Shown here: piece by piece, positions 1-6,930 of the stretch
Layout of the letters: each line of letters opens with the position of its first letter
Numbering within the stretch: position 1 is the first letter of the stretch
NCBI GenBank assembly: GCA_016928765.1
Contig: JAFGKC010000027.1
Span: 1 to 35,282 of the forward strand
Direction: 5' to 3'
DNA: 35,282 bases
Source of the DNA: Syntrophaceae bacterium
Lineage (GTDB): Bacteria; Desulfobacterota; Syntrophia; Syntrophales; Smithellaceae
Translations under genes and position numbers: made by a program
The notes under the pieces: generated by a model
Told to the model about the DNA's origin: nothing
Database searches by the model: none
What the model saw: the letters and a program-made list of their open reading frames with translations, nothing else

Positions 1-786
1 GGGCTTCGGCTGAAACCAGACATTCACGTCTTCGAGCATCTCCAAATGAGAAAGCTTATAGAGAATTTCCGGCACAAGTTCTACCCTATCGGTAACAAAT
101 AATTCGACATCACGTATCTTTTTGTTGGGATATAGCCGCATACCCAACTTGGTGATAATACCCGTCGCGCCCAGCCAGCCCAAAAATAACCCCGAAAGGT
201 CGGGCAAAGCGGGCCCCTTGGAAAACCAGTAAGGGCCTAAAGACGGGGAGCCGATCAGGCAAATTTCTCCCGTAGGCAAAACGACTTCCATGCCCGTAAC
301 CATGTCGGAGTTGAAACCATATTGATTGGTCAAGCGCCCTTGCCCGTGTAACGCGACATTGGCGGCAATGGTTGTTGTGGGCGGTGCGTCGGGAATACTG
401 TGACGAAGGTGCGGATAATTTTCCTCCAGATACGCTTTGAGCACGCCCTGCGAAGTTCCTCCCTCCATAACAACGTAACGGGCTTTTTCGTTGACTTCTA
501 AAATCTTGTTCATCCGTTTCATATCCAGGACAATTCCGCCTTTCAGCGGAATAACCAGGCCGGTCAGCGCCATGCCGTTACCCATCGGTACAACGGGAAT
601 TTTCTCCCGGTTAGCAAGCTGGACAATCTTTTGCACCTGTTCGGTAGTTTTTGGCGCAACCACATAATCAGGCTTGTGCGGTTCCAAAACGCCGGGGTCG
701 CGCGAATAGAACCAGAGTTCTTCGGGCGCGTTCGATACGCCTCTTTCTCCGACAATATCGATAAGGGATTTCAGGACATCACTCAT
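1..786 (-). CDS. FAD-linked oxidase (GlcD / lactate-dehydrogenase type), C-terminus cut off by window
   Basis: The reading frame starts at an ATG at 786 and stays open to the window edge, giving about 262 residues. It looks like the FAD-binding (PCMH/FAD_binding_4) half of a GlcD-type 2-hydroxyacid oxidase. Visible landmarks are VVAPKTTEQVQKIVQLA, PVVPMGNGMALTG, the nucleotide-binding stretch VVMEGGTSQGVLKAYL, TTTIAANVALHGQG and GATGIITKLGMRLYP. Family members oxidise hydroxyacids such as glycolate or lactate and pass electrons to an iron-sulfur partner. The partner here is the upstream gene: its TAA stop overlaps this ATG by one base (TAATG), so translation is probably coupled. The substrate cannot be told, and the C-terminal substrate domain lies outside the window. 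Confidence 0.85.
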   Translation of the reverse strand, partial: MSDVLKSLIDIVGERGVSNAPEELWFYSRDPGVLEPHKPDYVVAPKTTEQVQKIVQLANREKIPVVPMGNGMALTGLVIPLKGGIVLDMKRMNKILEVNEKARYVVMEGGTSQGVLKAYLEENYPHLRHSIPDAPPTTTIAANVALHGQGRLTNQYGFNSDMVTGMEVVLPTGEICLIGSPSLGPYWFSKGPALPDLSGLFLGWLGATGIITKLGMRLYPNKKIRDVELFVTDRVELVPEILYKLSHLEMLEDVNVWFQPKP

Positions 787-1817
787 TAGGCCACCTCCCT
801 TTCTTTTTCCCCAATAGCCATTTTACATAAATCGATTATGTGAATCGGTTTTAATCCTCTTTTACTGACTTTTTCCGAAAGCGCCACCTGGCAAGCGGGA
901 CAATTGAACATGCAGTATTCGGCTCCCGCCTCCAGCATATCGTCAATATTTCGCTTCTGCACGTCATCCGCCAGCTTATAGCCGGAAACAGAGCGGATGA
1001 CTTCGCCGCAACAAAGACAATTTTCATCCTGGTAAACTCTTTTTGGCATTTTCACGCCGATTAAATTCAGTATCTTTTTGACCAACGGAAGCTTATCGGG
1101 AATAAGGCGGTTGGAACACGGACGCTGATACGCAACCTTTATATTAAGCGGTTTTATTTTGCTTTTGAGCTCCTTCATCCTCTCCAGAAGAAAATCCATG
1201 TAATAAACCGGTTTGAAAGGAACTTCCATCCCATAAGCGGAAGCAATCGAAGTAAAAGTTCCGTAGCATTCATCATGCAGGCAGATAACTTCTTTCACGC
1301 CAAGCCTACGGAAATTATCGATGACCACGGGCAAGCGTTCTTTGATTACTGACATTTGCGCGAAGTGCGTGTGCACCGCCGGGCACATAAATTCCGCGCC
1401 GAAGGCGCCGGCGGTAGCGACATCCTTAAAAATTTCTCCCGTGCCTAAAGCTCCCAGTTCGGCAATGTAGCAACAAGAGAGAGCTTTGTCTTTGACATCA
1501 CCCACCAAATATTTACCCTGCATCTCAGTCATATTAATCCACTGATTGGTAATGGGGCGCGCCGCGGTGAGCATGCCCTTTTCTTCGCGCCGCTCAGAAA
1601 TGAGATAAAATGGATGGTTGCCTCTTTTGCAATATTCCTCGCATGCATAACAGGTCACGCATTCGTGCAAGACACGCGAATCCTTGCCGCGGACAATTTT
1701 CATCATTTCCGCGTGCGCTTCCTTATGCCCGCTGAAAGTCATATACTGGCACTTCAAAAGACAATCGCTGGAAGGACATGTCGCGCAGACCTTCTCGTTA
1801 AATTTCAGTTTATACAT
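786..1817 (-). CDS. Iron-sulfur heterodisulfide-reductase-like (CCG domain) oxidoreductase subunit
   Basis: This 343-residue protein resembles GlcF/LutA/HdrB-type subunits. Near the N-terminus it has a cysteine set at C11, C14, C19 and C23 (CATCPSSDCLLKC) and a classical 4Fe-4S ferredoxin set at C53, C56, C59 and C63 (CVTCYACEEYC). The C-terminal half carries two CCG-like regions, seen as CLHDEC, RPCSNR, ENCLCCGE and CPAC, which in this family bind an unusual cluster and handle electron or disulfide transfer. It overlaps the downstream FAD-linked oxidase gene by one base, so the two probably form a hydroxyacid dehydrogenase complex in the cytoplasm. A Shine-Dalgarno-like GGAGG precedes the start. 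The electron acceptor and the substrate are unknown. Confidence 0.85.
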   Translation of the reverse strand: MYKLKFNEKVCATCPSSDCLLKCQYMTFSGHKEAHAEMMKIVRGKDSRVLHECVTCYACEEYCKRGNHPFYLISERREEKGMLTAARPITNQWINMTEMQGKYLVGDVKDKALSCCYIAELGALGTGEIFKDVATAGAFGAEFMCPAVHTHFAQMSVIKERLPVVIDNFRRLGVKEVICLHDECYGTFTSIASAYGMEVPFKPVYYMDFLLERMKELKSKIKPLNIKVAYQRPCSNRLIPDKLPLVKKILNLIGVKMPKRVYQDENCLCCGEVIRSVSGYKLADDVQKRNIDDMLEAGAEYCMFNCPACQVALSEKVSKRGLKPIHIIDLCKMAIGEKEREVA

Positions 1818-1887
1818 TGGAAACCTCCATATTTCTTATAATCCTCTTACATTGACGGCCGTTCGAGTTAAAAATACCATTATTTGA

Positions 1888-2514
1888 TTATTCCTTCATG
1901 CTATCGATGATAATTTCCGCGACAATCCGAGCGCCTATTCCCGGCGCTAAAACACATTTTTCTCGCGCGTTGCTGGAATTGAATTCTTTAAAATTTTCCA
2001 TACTGGCCATGGGATCGAAGTATTTCCCCAGTAACTTTTTTTGAATATCCGGACAATACAAACTGCCGAAAACCTCTTCGTATTTTCTAATGAATATTCG
2101 CGAATACATATAAGCTTTGGTAGCATCATGTTCTGTTGCATTCTTATTGGAAAAAAATAATCCCAGAGCAATCATTCCTCCAGCAACCGGACCGCAAATT
2201 CCGCCGGACATGGCAATACCGGGAAACGGGGACAAACCTCTTATGATTTCCATATTGCCTAATCCGAACTCTTCAAATAAAGCTGTCGCGGCACCTTTGG
2301 CGCAATTTCTGGTAAGATAGCAATACTCTTCCGCCCGGTGTTGCACGCGCTCAAGAATCGTTTCTTTCTCGCGCAACGTTTTTTCCCGGTCGAATGTTTT
2401 TGGGGTAATACCGTTACTGACAAGCTTGCCAAAACGCGCTTCAATTTGAGTTATATCCCATTCACACTGAGATAGTTCTTTTTGACGTTTACTGATATCG
2501 AAAATATAAGGCAT
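1888..2514 (-). CDS. C_GCAxxG_C_C family (putative redox) protein
   Basis: This 208-residue protein has the layout of the C_GCAxxG_C_C family. It shows a Cys followed by NCAKGAATALFEEFG, then GGICGPVAGGMIALG, then a Cys in FGSLYCPDI, and a late KCVLAPGIGARIVAEII. The conserved cysteines suggest a cofactor- or metal-binding redox role, but no reaction is established for most members of this family. The glycine of the GCA motif is an asparagine here. It sits 70 nt upstream of the iron-sulfur subunit gene on the same strand and probably shares its transcript. Family membership is fairly sure; function is not. Confidence 0.7.
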   Translation of the reverse strand: MPYIFDISKRQKELSQCEWDITQIEARFGKLVSNGITPKTFDREKTLREKETILERVQHRAEEYCYLTRNCAKGAATALFEEFGLGNMEIIRGLSPFPGIAMSGGICGPVAGGMIALGLFFSNKNATEHDATKAYMYSRIFIRKYEEVFGSLYCPDIQKKLLGKYFDPMASMENFKEFNSSNAREKCVLAPGIGARIVAEIIIDSMKE

Positions 2515-2588
2515 GGTTAAAACTCTTTTTTTACAAAATATTTTTGTTAATGATAATCATAAAACGAATGCTAGTTTCTCCGTTACTG

Positions 2589-3443
2589 CTAGGAGGCCAA
2601 ACTTACTTTGTTGTACGGGTCATCGTAAAGAGATGACGGATTATAACCGTAAACCTCCTTAAAAGACGACGAAAAATGGGATAAATTTTCAAAGCCAACT
2701 TCCAGATAAACGTCGGATGGAGTTTTATGTTTTTCTTTGATCAGGTAATGAGCAAACTCCAGGCGTTTTTTCTTAAGCCACCGACTGGGAGACTGATCAA
2801 ATATTTTTTCGAAATCTCTTTTAAATGTCGAAAGGCTTCTGCCCGTCATTTTGGCAAAAGTTTCCAGAGGCACGTTAAACATGAAATTTTTACACATAAA
2901 TTCTTCAAGGTCTATTTTACCGGGTTCGGTAAAGTTAAAAATTAAATGATATAAGGAAGAATCTATCTGCAGCAAAAGTAAGACTGCTTCACTTGTCTTG
3001 ATCTCGCTCAATTCTTTACCCAGCTTCAATCCGGAATCAAAGTAAAGATAAAGCGAATCAAAAAGATTTTTCATCAGCGGCGTGGAAGTTACTCTTTTTA
3101 CATTAACATAATTGCAGCCGTGATTGCCGAGCTTAGTATCAACGCTATTTTCTGCCAGATGATCTTTGAGGAACGGTTTTTTTATAAAAATACTCAGGGA
3201 TTTAAAATTTTCTCCATTGTCATCTGGATACTTAGTAAATTTTGCCAGAGTGTTTCTACGGACAAAAATGGTATCTCCCCGCTTTAAAACATTTCGCGAA
3301 TCAGCCTCAGTGATATCCAGCTTGCCGGAAAGAATGTAAATTAAAGCGTGATCCGGAACATATTGTTCCTTTTCCGTTACTTTATCAGCACGGACAGAAC
3401 AAAAAATACTGTTGCTTTTATAGCTTAGTTCATGGTCTTCCAT
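2589..3443 (-). CDS. AraC-family transcriptional regulator
   Basis: This is a 284-residue regulator. The first about 100 residues look like a cupin-type sensing domain (VPDHALIYILSGKLDITEAD). The C-terminal 100 residues contain the two helix-turn-helix units of AraC proteins, seen as PLETFAKMTGRSLSTFKRDF and VYLEVGFENLSHFSSSFKEVYGYNPSSL. It is the first gene of the run leading to the C_GCAxxG, iron-sulfur and FAD-oxidase genes, so it may regulate that operon. A perfect 8-bp-arm palindrome lies 26 nt before its start and could be an autoregulatory operator. The MerB-like selenoprotein gene lies just upstream on the same strand. The ligand is unknown. Confidence 0.88.
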   Translation of the reverse strand: MEDHELSYKSNSIFCSVRADKVTEKEQYVPDHALIYILSGKLDITEADSRNVLKRGDTIFVRRNTLAKFTKYPDDNGENFKSLSIFIKKPFLKDHLAENSVDTKLGNHGCNYVNVKRVTSTPLMKNLFDSLYLYFDSGLKLGKELSEIKTSEAVLLLLQIDSSLYHLIFNFTEPGKIDLEEFMCKNFMFNVPLETFAKMTGRSLSTFKRDFEKIFDQSPSRWLKKKRLEFAHYLIKEKHKTPSDVYLEVGFENLSHFSSSFKEVYGYNPSSLYDDPYNKVSLAS

Positions 3444-3468
3444 ATTCTCTCTTGCCAGACTTGATACG

Positions 3469-3487
3469 ACTCAAATTTTATTTGAGT
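3469..3487. promoter_or_regulatory. Perfect palindrome upstream of the AraC-family gene
   Basis: The 19-bp sequence ACTCAAATTTTATTTGAGT has 8-bp perfect inverted arms around a TTT centre. It lies 26 nt before the AraC-type start codon, in its 5' region, and not at a gene end. It has no GC-rich stem or T-run, so an operator is likelier than a terminator. Which protein binds it is not known. Confidence 0.4.
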
Positions 3488-3639
3488 ACATGAGGAGTAT
3501 CCGCGTCAAGTTAATAAATATTTCCAGCTAATACTTGTTGTTTCCGCTTTCTCTTCGAGTATTTATTTAATGCCTGCTCAGGCAGAACATCTCCACCGTT
3601 TTTATCGCTCATAAATTATGGAACTATTAGCGGTAAACA

Positions 3640-4347
3640 TCAGGTTTTTCTCAGTGACCAAAAGGGTCCGGTTTTGCCGATTTCTTGCATCGTGGTTACC
3701 CACTCCATCATATATTCACGCATATGGGAAAAATAATCAGGATCCAGCCGCCGCCTAAACATCTGTCCCGAAAATAATTTAAGCAAATCCGGAAGAGCGA
3801 ATATGCCCTCTTCCGTACCCGGTTTAAATTGCGCCCAATTACGAAGATGTTCTTCCGACCGGAAGAATGTCATCGTCGATCAGGCGTAACTTATATTTTC
3901 CATCCATCGCGCAAAAGGCACGGCTACATAGCCAATTATTTCCTTAGGATCAACTTTTAAAATCACCCCGTCACGGACTTCCAGATGCATAGATTCGCCG
4001 CAATCCAGACACGGGGTATCTATATTTACTATTTTGCCCGGGAAAAGCCAGCTGACCGCCAGCGATTCAAAAGCTCATTGGCCAAACCATTTTTGTTGTC
4101 TGTCGATGGTGATGCGAAACTGCGTGGGCTGATTATTAAAAGGAGCAAAAGAAGCAATAAAATCCGTGCCGGGCGCCAACCAGCCGGGAATTCCCTTAGA
4201 AAAAAGTTCGCGCAGATTCTGGCGTCCTTCTTCCATGGAAACTTCAAGCTCTTTAGCTATTTCCGTATAGTGAGGAGCTTGGCCAGTGTCTACCATTCGC
4301 TTCATAATAAAATAATGAGTTTTATTCAATGCGGTAAGGTCACTCAT
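3640..4347 (-). CDS. Alkylmercury-lyase (MerB)-like selenoprotein with two selenocysteines
   Basis: The frame runs 235 residues from the ATG at 4347, which follows a good AGGAGGT ribosome site, to a TGA at 3640. It is interrupted only by TGAs at residue 91 (4075-4077) and residue 156 (3880-3882). The N-terminus is a helical MerB-type domain (APHYTEIAKELEVSMEEGRQ), followed by a MerB core with GWLAPGTDFIASFAPFNN. The first TGA sits in WFGQ-U-AFESLAV, matching catalytic Cys96 of plasmid R831b MerB, with Glu at the place of Asp99. The second sits in ENISYA-U-STMTFFRSEEH, matching Cys159. The spacing is 65 residues against 63. A structural TPCLDCG motif is kept. Each TGA is followed by a hairpin, and the protein sequence continues intact through both. 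In MerB these cysteines cut the carbon-mercury bond and hold Hg(II). Whether this paralogue uses organomercurials is an inference. A strong promoter lies upstream. Confidence 0.85.
3850..3867 (-). promoter_or_regulatory. Putative bacterial SECIS hairpin for the second Sec codon of the MerB-like gene
   Basis: Starting 13 nt after the TGA at 3880-3882, the minus strand reads TTCTTCC-GGTC-GGAAGAA. This is a perfect 7-bp stem with a GGUC loop. The distance and the GU-containing apical loop fit the SelB-binding element of bacterial selenoprotein mRNAs. The same loop sequence is found after the Sec codon of the AhpC-type peroxiredoxin gene. Confidence 0.7.
4049..4064 (-). promoter_or_regulatory. 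Putative bacterial SECIS hairpin for the first Sec codon of the MerB-like gene
   Basis: After the TGA at 4075-4077 the minus strand reads CGCTG-GCGGT-CAGCTG. This gives a 4-bp stem (GCTG/CAGC) extended by one more C-G pair across a bulged U, with a loop containing GGU. It is the weakest of the five hairpins, but its loop GU sits about 19 nt after the TGA, like most of the others. A bulged U near the loop is also a feature of the Escherichia coli fdhF element. Confidence 0.5.
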
Positions 4348-4382
4348 GGCATTTACCTCCTGATAATAACATTTCACAGAAG

Positions 4383-4411
4383 ATAATAAATAAACACCCG
4401 AAACGTGTCAA
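4383..4411 (-). promoter_or_regulatory. Sigma-70-type promoter of the MerB-like gene
   Basis: Reading the minus strand, a perfect -35 box TTGACA (4411-4406) is followed after exactly 17 nt by TATTAT (4388-4383). Transcription would begin some 30 nt before the start codon at 4347. The -35 box is the edge of a 43-bp block that recurs before the metallo-hydrolase gene at 9744-10382. Confidence 0.65.
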
Positions 4412-4447
4412 GGCAATAAACTTTGGCACGGGAAATAACGCGTAATT
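4405..4447 (-). repeat. 43-bp promoter-upstream block, copy A
   Basis: This block matches 10530-10572 at 37 of 43 positions without gaps, including a run of 19 identical bases. In both copies it covers the -35 box and the 37 nt upstream of it, on the same strand as the gene it precedes. That position fits an activator site or UP element. The rest of 4378-4589 is AT-rich, with a weak AAAAATTA/TAATTTTT hairpin at 4527-4545 after ccsA. Confidence 0.6.
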
Positions 4448-4589
4448 CTAAAGGCATTGAAGAAAAAAAGAAGTATATAATTTTCTGTTAATCTTTGGCT
4501 AATAAATAAAACCTCTCTCTCCTCAAAAAAATTACCATAATTTTTCTTAATAAATCTTTTTGTTTCAATTAGATAGAGGTAAATACACT

Positions 4590-5423
4590 TTAATATTCCA
4601 GGTAGCTGTGGAGGCCAGCGAGTATATAATTAACTCCCAGATAAGTAAAAACAACACAGGCAAAACCTACTATTGAAATCAATGACATCCTAATACCCCT
4701 CCATCCTCTCGCAAGGCGGGCATGAAGAAAGGCACCATATATAAACCACGTTATCAATGACCAGGTTTCCTTAGGATCCCAACCCCAGTATCTTCCCCAC
4801 GCGCGGTCAGCCCAGGCAGCACCCGTTATTATTCCCAGCGTCAGTAATACAAATCCAATTGATATTATCTTATAAGTTATTTCATCCAAAAAGGCTGTGT
4901 CTGGCAACAGGTTGACGATATTGTTATTAATTATTTTTTTCAAAAGATAAAGAATGCTCAAGCCGAACGCGATGGCGAAACATCCATATGCAAGAAAAGA
5001 ACTAATCACATGGCTTATAAGCCAGTTGCTTTGAAGAGCAGGAATCAACGGTTGGATCTGACAATCCAGAGTGTTTGATAAAGATACATACGCAAGTATT
5101 AAAAACGCAAAGAATACAGAAAACATACTTATAAGACTATTCTTATATTGTTTTCTTATGAGCAAGAAAATAAAAACGATTGACCAAGAAAAAAAGACGA
5201 GAGATTCATAAAAATTTGACAACGGGGCATGTCCTATTCCCAACTGATACGAATGTATCCATCGGATAATCAACGCCAGCGAATGGAGCATAAGACCACC
5301 GACGGCAACCACTGTTGCTATCTTTTCCGCATTATCTTTCCGGAAAACAACGGAAACAAGAAAGATAAAGGCCGAGAGAAAATAAAGAAACGTGACTATG
5401 CTGACAATAAAAGTGTCATTCAT
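4590..5423 (-). CDS. ccsA: Cytochrome c biogenesis protein CcsA (heme handling, WWD family)
   Basis: This 277-residue membrane protein has about eight predicted membrane segments and the tryptophan-rich heme-handling motif WGWDPKETWSLITW. In system II cytochrome c maturation, CcsA works with ResB (CcsB) to carry heme across the membrane and attach it to CxxCH motifs. Its start overlaps the resB stop by four bases (ATGA). It lies two genes from an octaheme cytochrome, which needs this machinery. The length is normal for the short form of the family. It is also called CcsB or ResC in some annotations. Confidence 0.92.
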   Translation of the reverse strand: MNDTFIVSIVTFLYFLSAFIFLVSVVFRKDNAEKIATVVAVGGLMLHSLALIIRWIHSYQLGIGHAPLSNFYESLVFFSWSIVFIFLLIRKQYKNSLISMFSVFFAFLILAYVSLSNTLDCQIQPLIPALQSNWLISHVISSFLAYGCFAIAFGLSILYLLKKIINNNIVNLLPDTAFLDEITYKIISIGFVLLTLGIITGAAWADRAWGRYWGWDPKETWSLITWFIYGAFLHARLARGWRGIRMSLISIVGFACVVFTYLGVNYILAGLHSYLEY

Positions 5424-6745
5424 GCTGTTTCGCCTTCCAGATATTCTGTAATCATTCTGTTTATTTTCTCCTTAAAAATATCTTTATTCTTACTAGTACT
5501 CGCCGCGATAGAAATTTCACATCCTTCCTTTTCTGTTGATACGCGAACCCATACTCTTATATGTTCAAAAAAAATACTTGATATAAATCCTACAATAATC
5601 AGGATAAAACCGATCCAGACGAGAATAACACCCGGATCTTTGTTAACCTGTATGCCGGAATAATAAACGATATCAAAATCATTTAACATAAAAACGTAAT
5701 CGCCTCTTTGTATTGGCGAGTTTTTATTCAACCAAAATATATCGTGTTCCTCACCCGGCTTTATTAAAACACCAAGCGCTGCTGGGCCTTGCCCCATATA
5801 ATCGGATTCAAACCTAGCCACGGCAAACGACAAATCATTACCGGAAACGGGGACTTTGTTCATCATATCCAGCGTTAAAAGGTTCTCTTCTTTTGTGGTC
5901 ATATTTATTACTTTAACCCGGAAATTATAGGCGCCGGCAACGCCAAAGGAAGCCTGTGAAAATTTAAAACCTTTATAAGTCAGAGGATGATTTACCCTGA
6001 TCACGCTTTTAAACACTTCTTTATCCTCATTTATTATGGTCAGGACCGTTTTATATTCTTTGGGTATCCCGTTTTTATAATATTTCAAGGAAAAATTATC
6101 GCAAGCAACATAAAAGTCGAGTTTCTTTGTGCCTTCATTCCCGAATAAATATACAGTATCGGATTTTCCGCCTTCGACCAGATTCATCTGACCACCAAAC
6201 CCCCATATGGCGCCGATTAACCCACCTGCAAAAATGAAGAGCACACTGACATGCACCAGAATCATTCCAAACCTGGAAAACTTGCCTTTTTCAATAAAAT
6301 AATAAAAAACGCCGTTGTTACTTACTCGGGTTAAAGAATTTGAAATAGATTTCAGAAACAAGCTCACTCTTTTTTCAATATCCGATTGGGGTTCTTTAAA
6401 GTACAAGGTATTCATGATCTGTGACGACGTAAACAAAGAATCGTCGATTTTCTTTCCTGATTTAATTGTTATTTTGGCGACACGCGGAATTTGCTTTAAG
6501 GTACACGCGATAAGGTTTACCGATAATAAAATTAAAAGAAAAGTGAACCACCAAGAATGATAAAGATCAAAAATGTTGAAAAATTTTAGGACATGAAAAA
6601 ATGTTTCGCCGAATATTTGCCTGTATTTATCTGGCGTTAAACCTTGCTCTATAATCGTACCAAAAATTGAGCTTGCGGCAATTACCAAAAAGAGGGTTAC
6701 AGTAAGTTTTACAGAAGAAAGTAAATCATATATTTTTGTTTTCAT
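5420..6745 (-). CDS. resB: Cytochrome c biogenesis protein ResB (CcsB-type)
   Basis: This 441-residue protein has membrane segments near residues 12-30, 63-82 and 160-185, a large periplasmic domain, and a last segment near 375-395 (GVILVWIGFILIIVGFISS). This is the typical ResB plan. The N-terminal KIYDLLSSVKLTVTLFLVIA and SIFGTIIEQG resemble the family start. It is the partner of CcsA in system II heme ligation and is translationally coupled to it. It is divergent from the octaheme cytochrome gene, with 185 nt between the two starts, so supply and demand of cytochrome c maturation may be co-regulated. Confidence 0.92.
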   Translation of the reverse strand: MKTKIYDLLSSVKLTVTLFLVIAASSIFGTIIEQGLTPDKYRQIFGETFFHVLKFFNIFDLYHSWWFTFLLILLSVNLIACTLKQIPRVAKITIKSGKKIDDSLFTSSQIMNTLYFKEPQSDIEKRVSLFLKSISNSLTRVSNNGVFYYFIEKGKFSRFGMILVHVSVLFIFAGGLIGAIWGFGGQMNLVEGGKSDTVYLFGNEGTKKLDFYVACDNFSLKYYKNGIPKEYKTVLTIINEDKEVFKSVIRVNHPLTYKGFKFSQASFGVAGAYNFRVKVINMTTKEENLLTLDMMNKVPVSGNDLSFAVARFESDYMGQGPAALGVLIKPGEEHDIFWLNKNSPIQRGDYVFMLNDFDIVYYSGIQVNKDPGVILVWIGFILIIVGFISSIFFEHIRVWVRVSTEKEGCEISIAASTSKNKDIFKEKINRMITEYLEGETA

Positions 6746-6791
6746 AATTTTTCCGGGAGCTTTGGATTACTATATATCAGAAAGAACAGTC

Positions 6792-6806
6792 AAGCACATA
6801 GTGCTT
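6792..6806. promoter_or_regulatory. Short palindrome between divergent resB and octaheme cytochrome genes
   Basis: AAGCAC-ATA-GTGCTT is a perfect 6-bp inverted repeat. It lies 47 nt before the resB start and 39 nt before the -35 box of the octaheme cytochrome gene. It could be an operator serving both directions, but such a short palindrome can also arise by chance. Confidence 0.3.
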
Positions 6807-6845
6807 ATGAATTGAAAAGAATTTTTGCCAGAATGCATTATATTA

Positions 6846-6874
6846 TTGAAATATTGTTAAATCGCTGTTATAAA
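6846..6874 (+). promoter_or_regulatory. Sigma-70-type promoter of the octaheme cytochrome gene
   Basis: A -35 box TTGAAA (6846-6851) and a -10 box TATAAA (6869-6874) are separated by 17 nt. The pair lies about 55 nt upstream of the ATG at 6931. A G-run (GGGGGG) just before the start may serve as a weak ribosome site. Confidence 0.45.
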
Positions 6875-6930
6875 AAAATAAGTTAAAACTTGCTCGATTT
6901 TTCGTTAAAATTAAAAATGGGGGGCTTAAT

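Noticed and set aside
3571-3584. Hairpin TGCCTG-CT-CAGGCA as terminator of the MerB-like gene
   Set aside because: The stem is only 6 bp with a 2-nt loop and no T-run follows on the minus strand.
3880-4077. Explanation of the two TGAs in the MerB-like gene as pseudogene mutations
   Set aside because: Both fall on the two catalytic cysteine columns, there are no other stops or frameshifts, and SECIS-like hairpins follow; chance mutation would not select these positions. Real pseudogenes in the same window look quite different.
3985-4386. 133-residue plus-strand open frame
   Set aside because: It is antisense to the MerB-like selenoprotein gene, lacks a ribosome site and matches no family.
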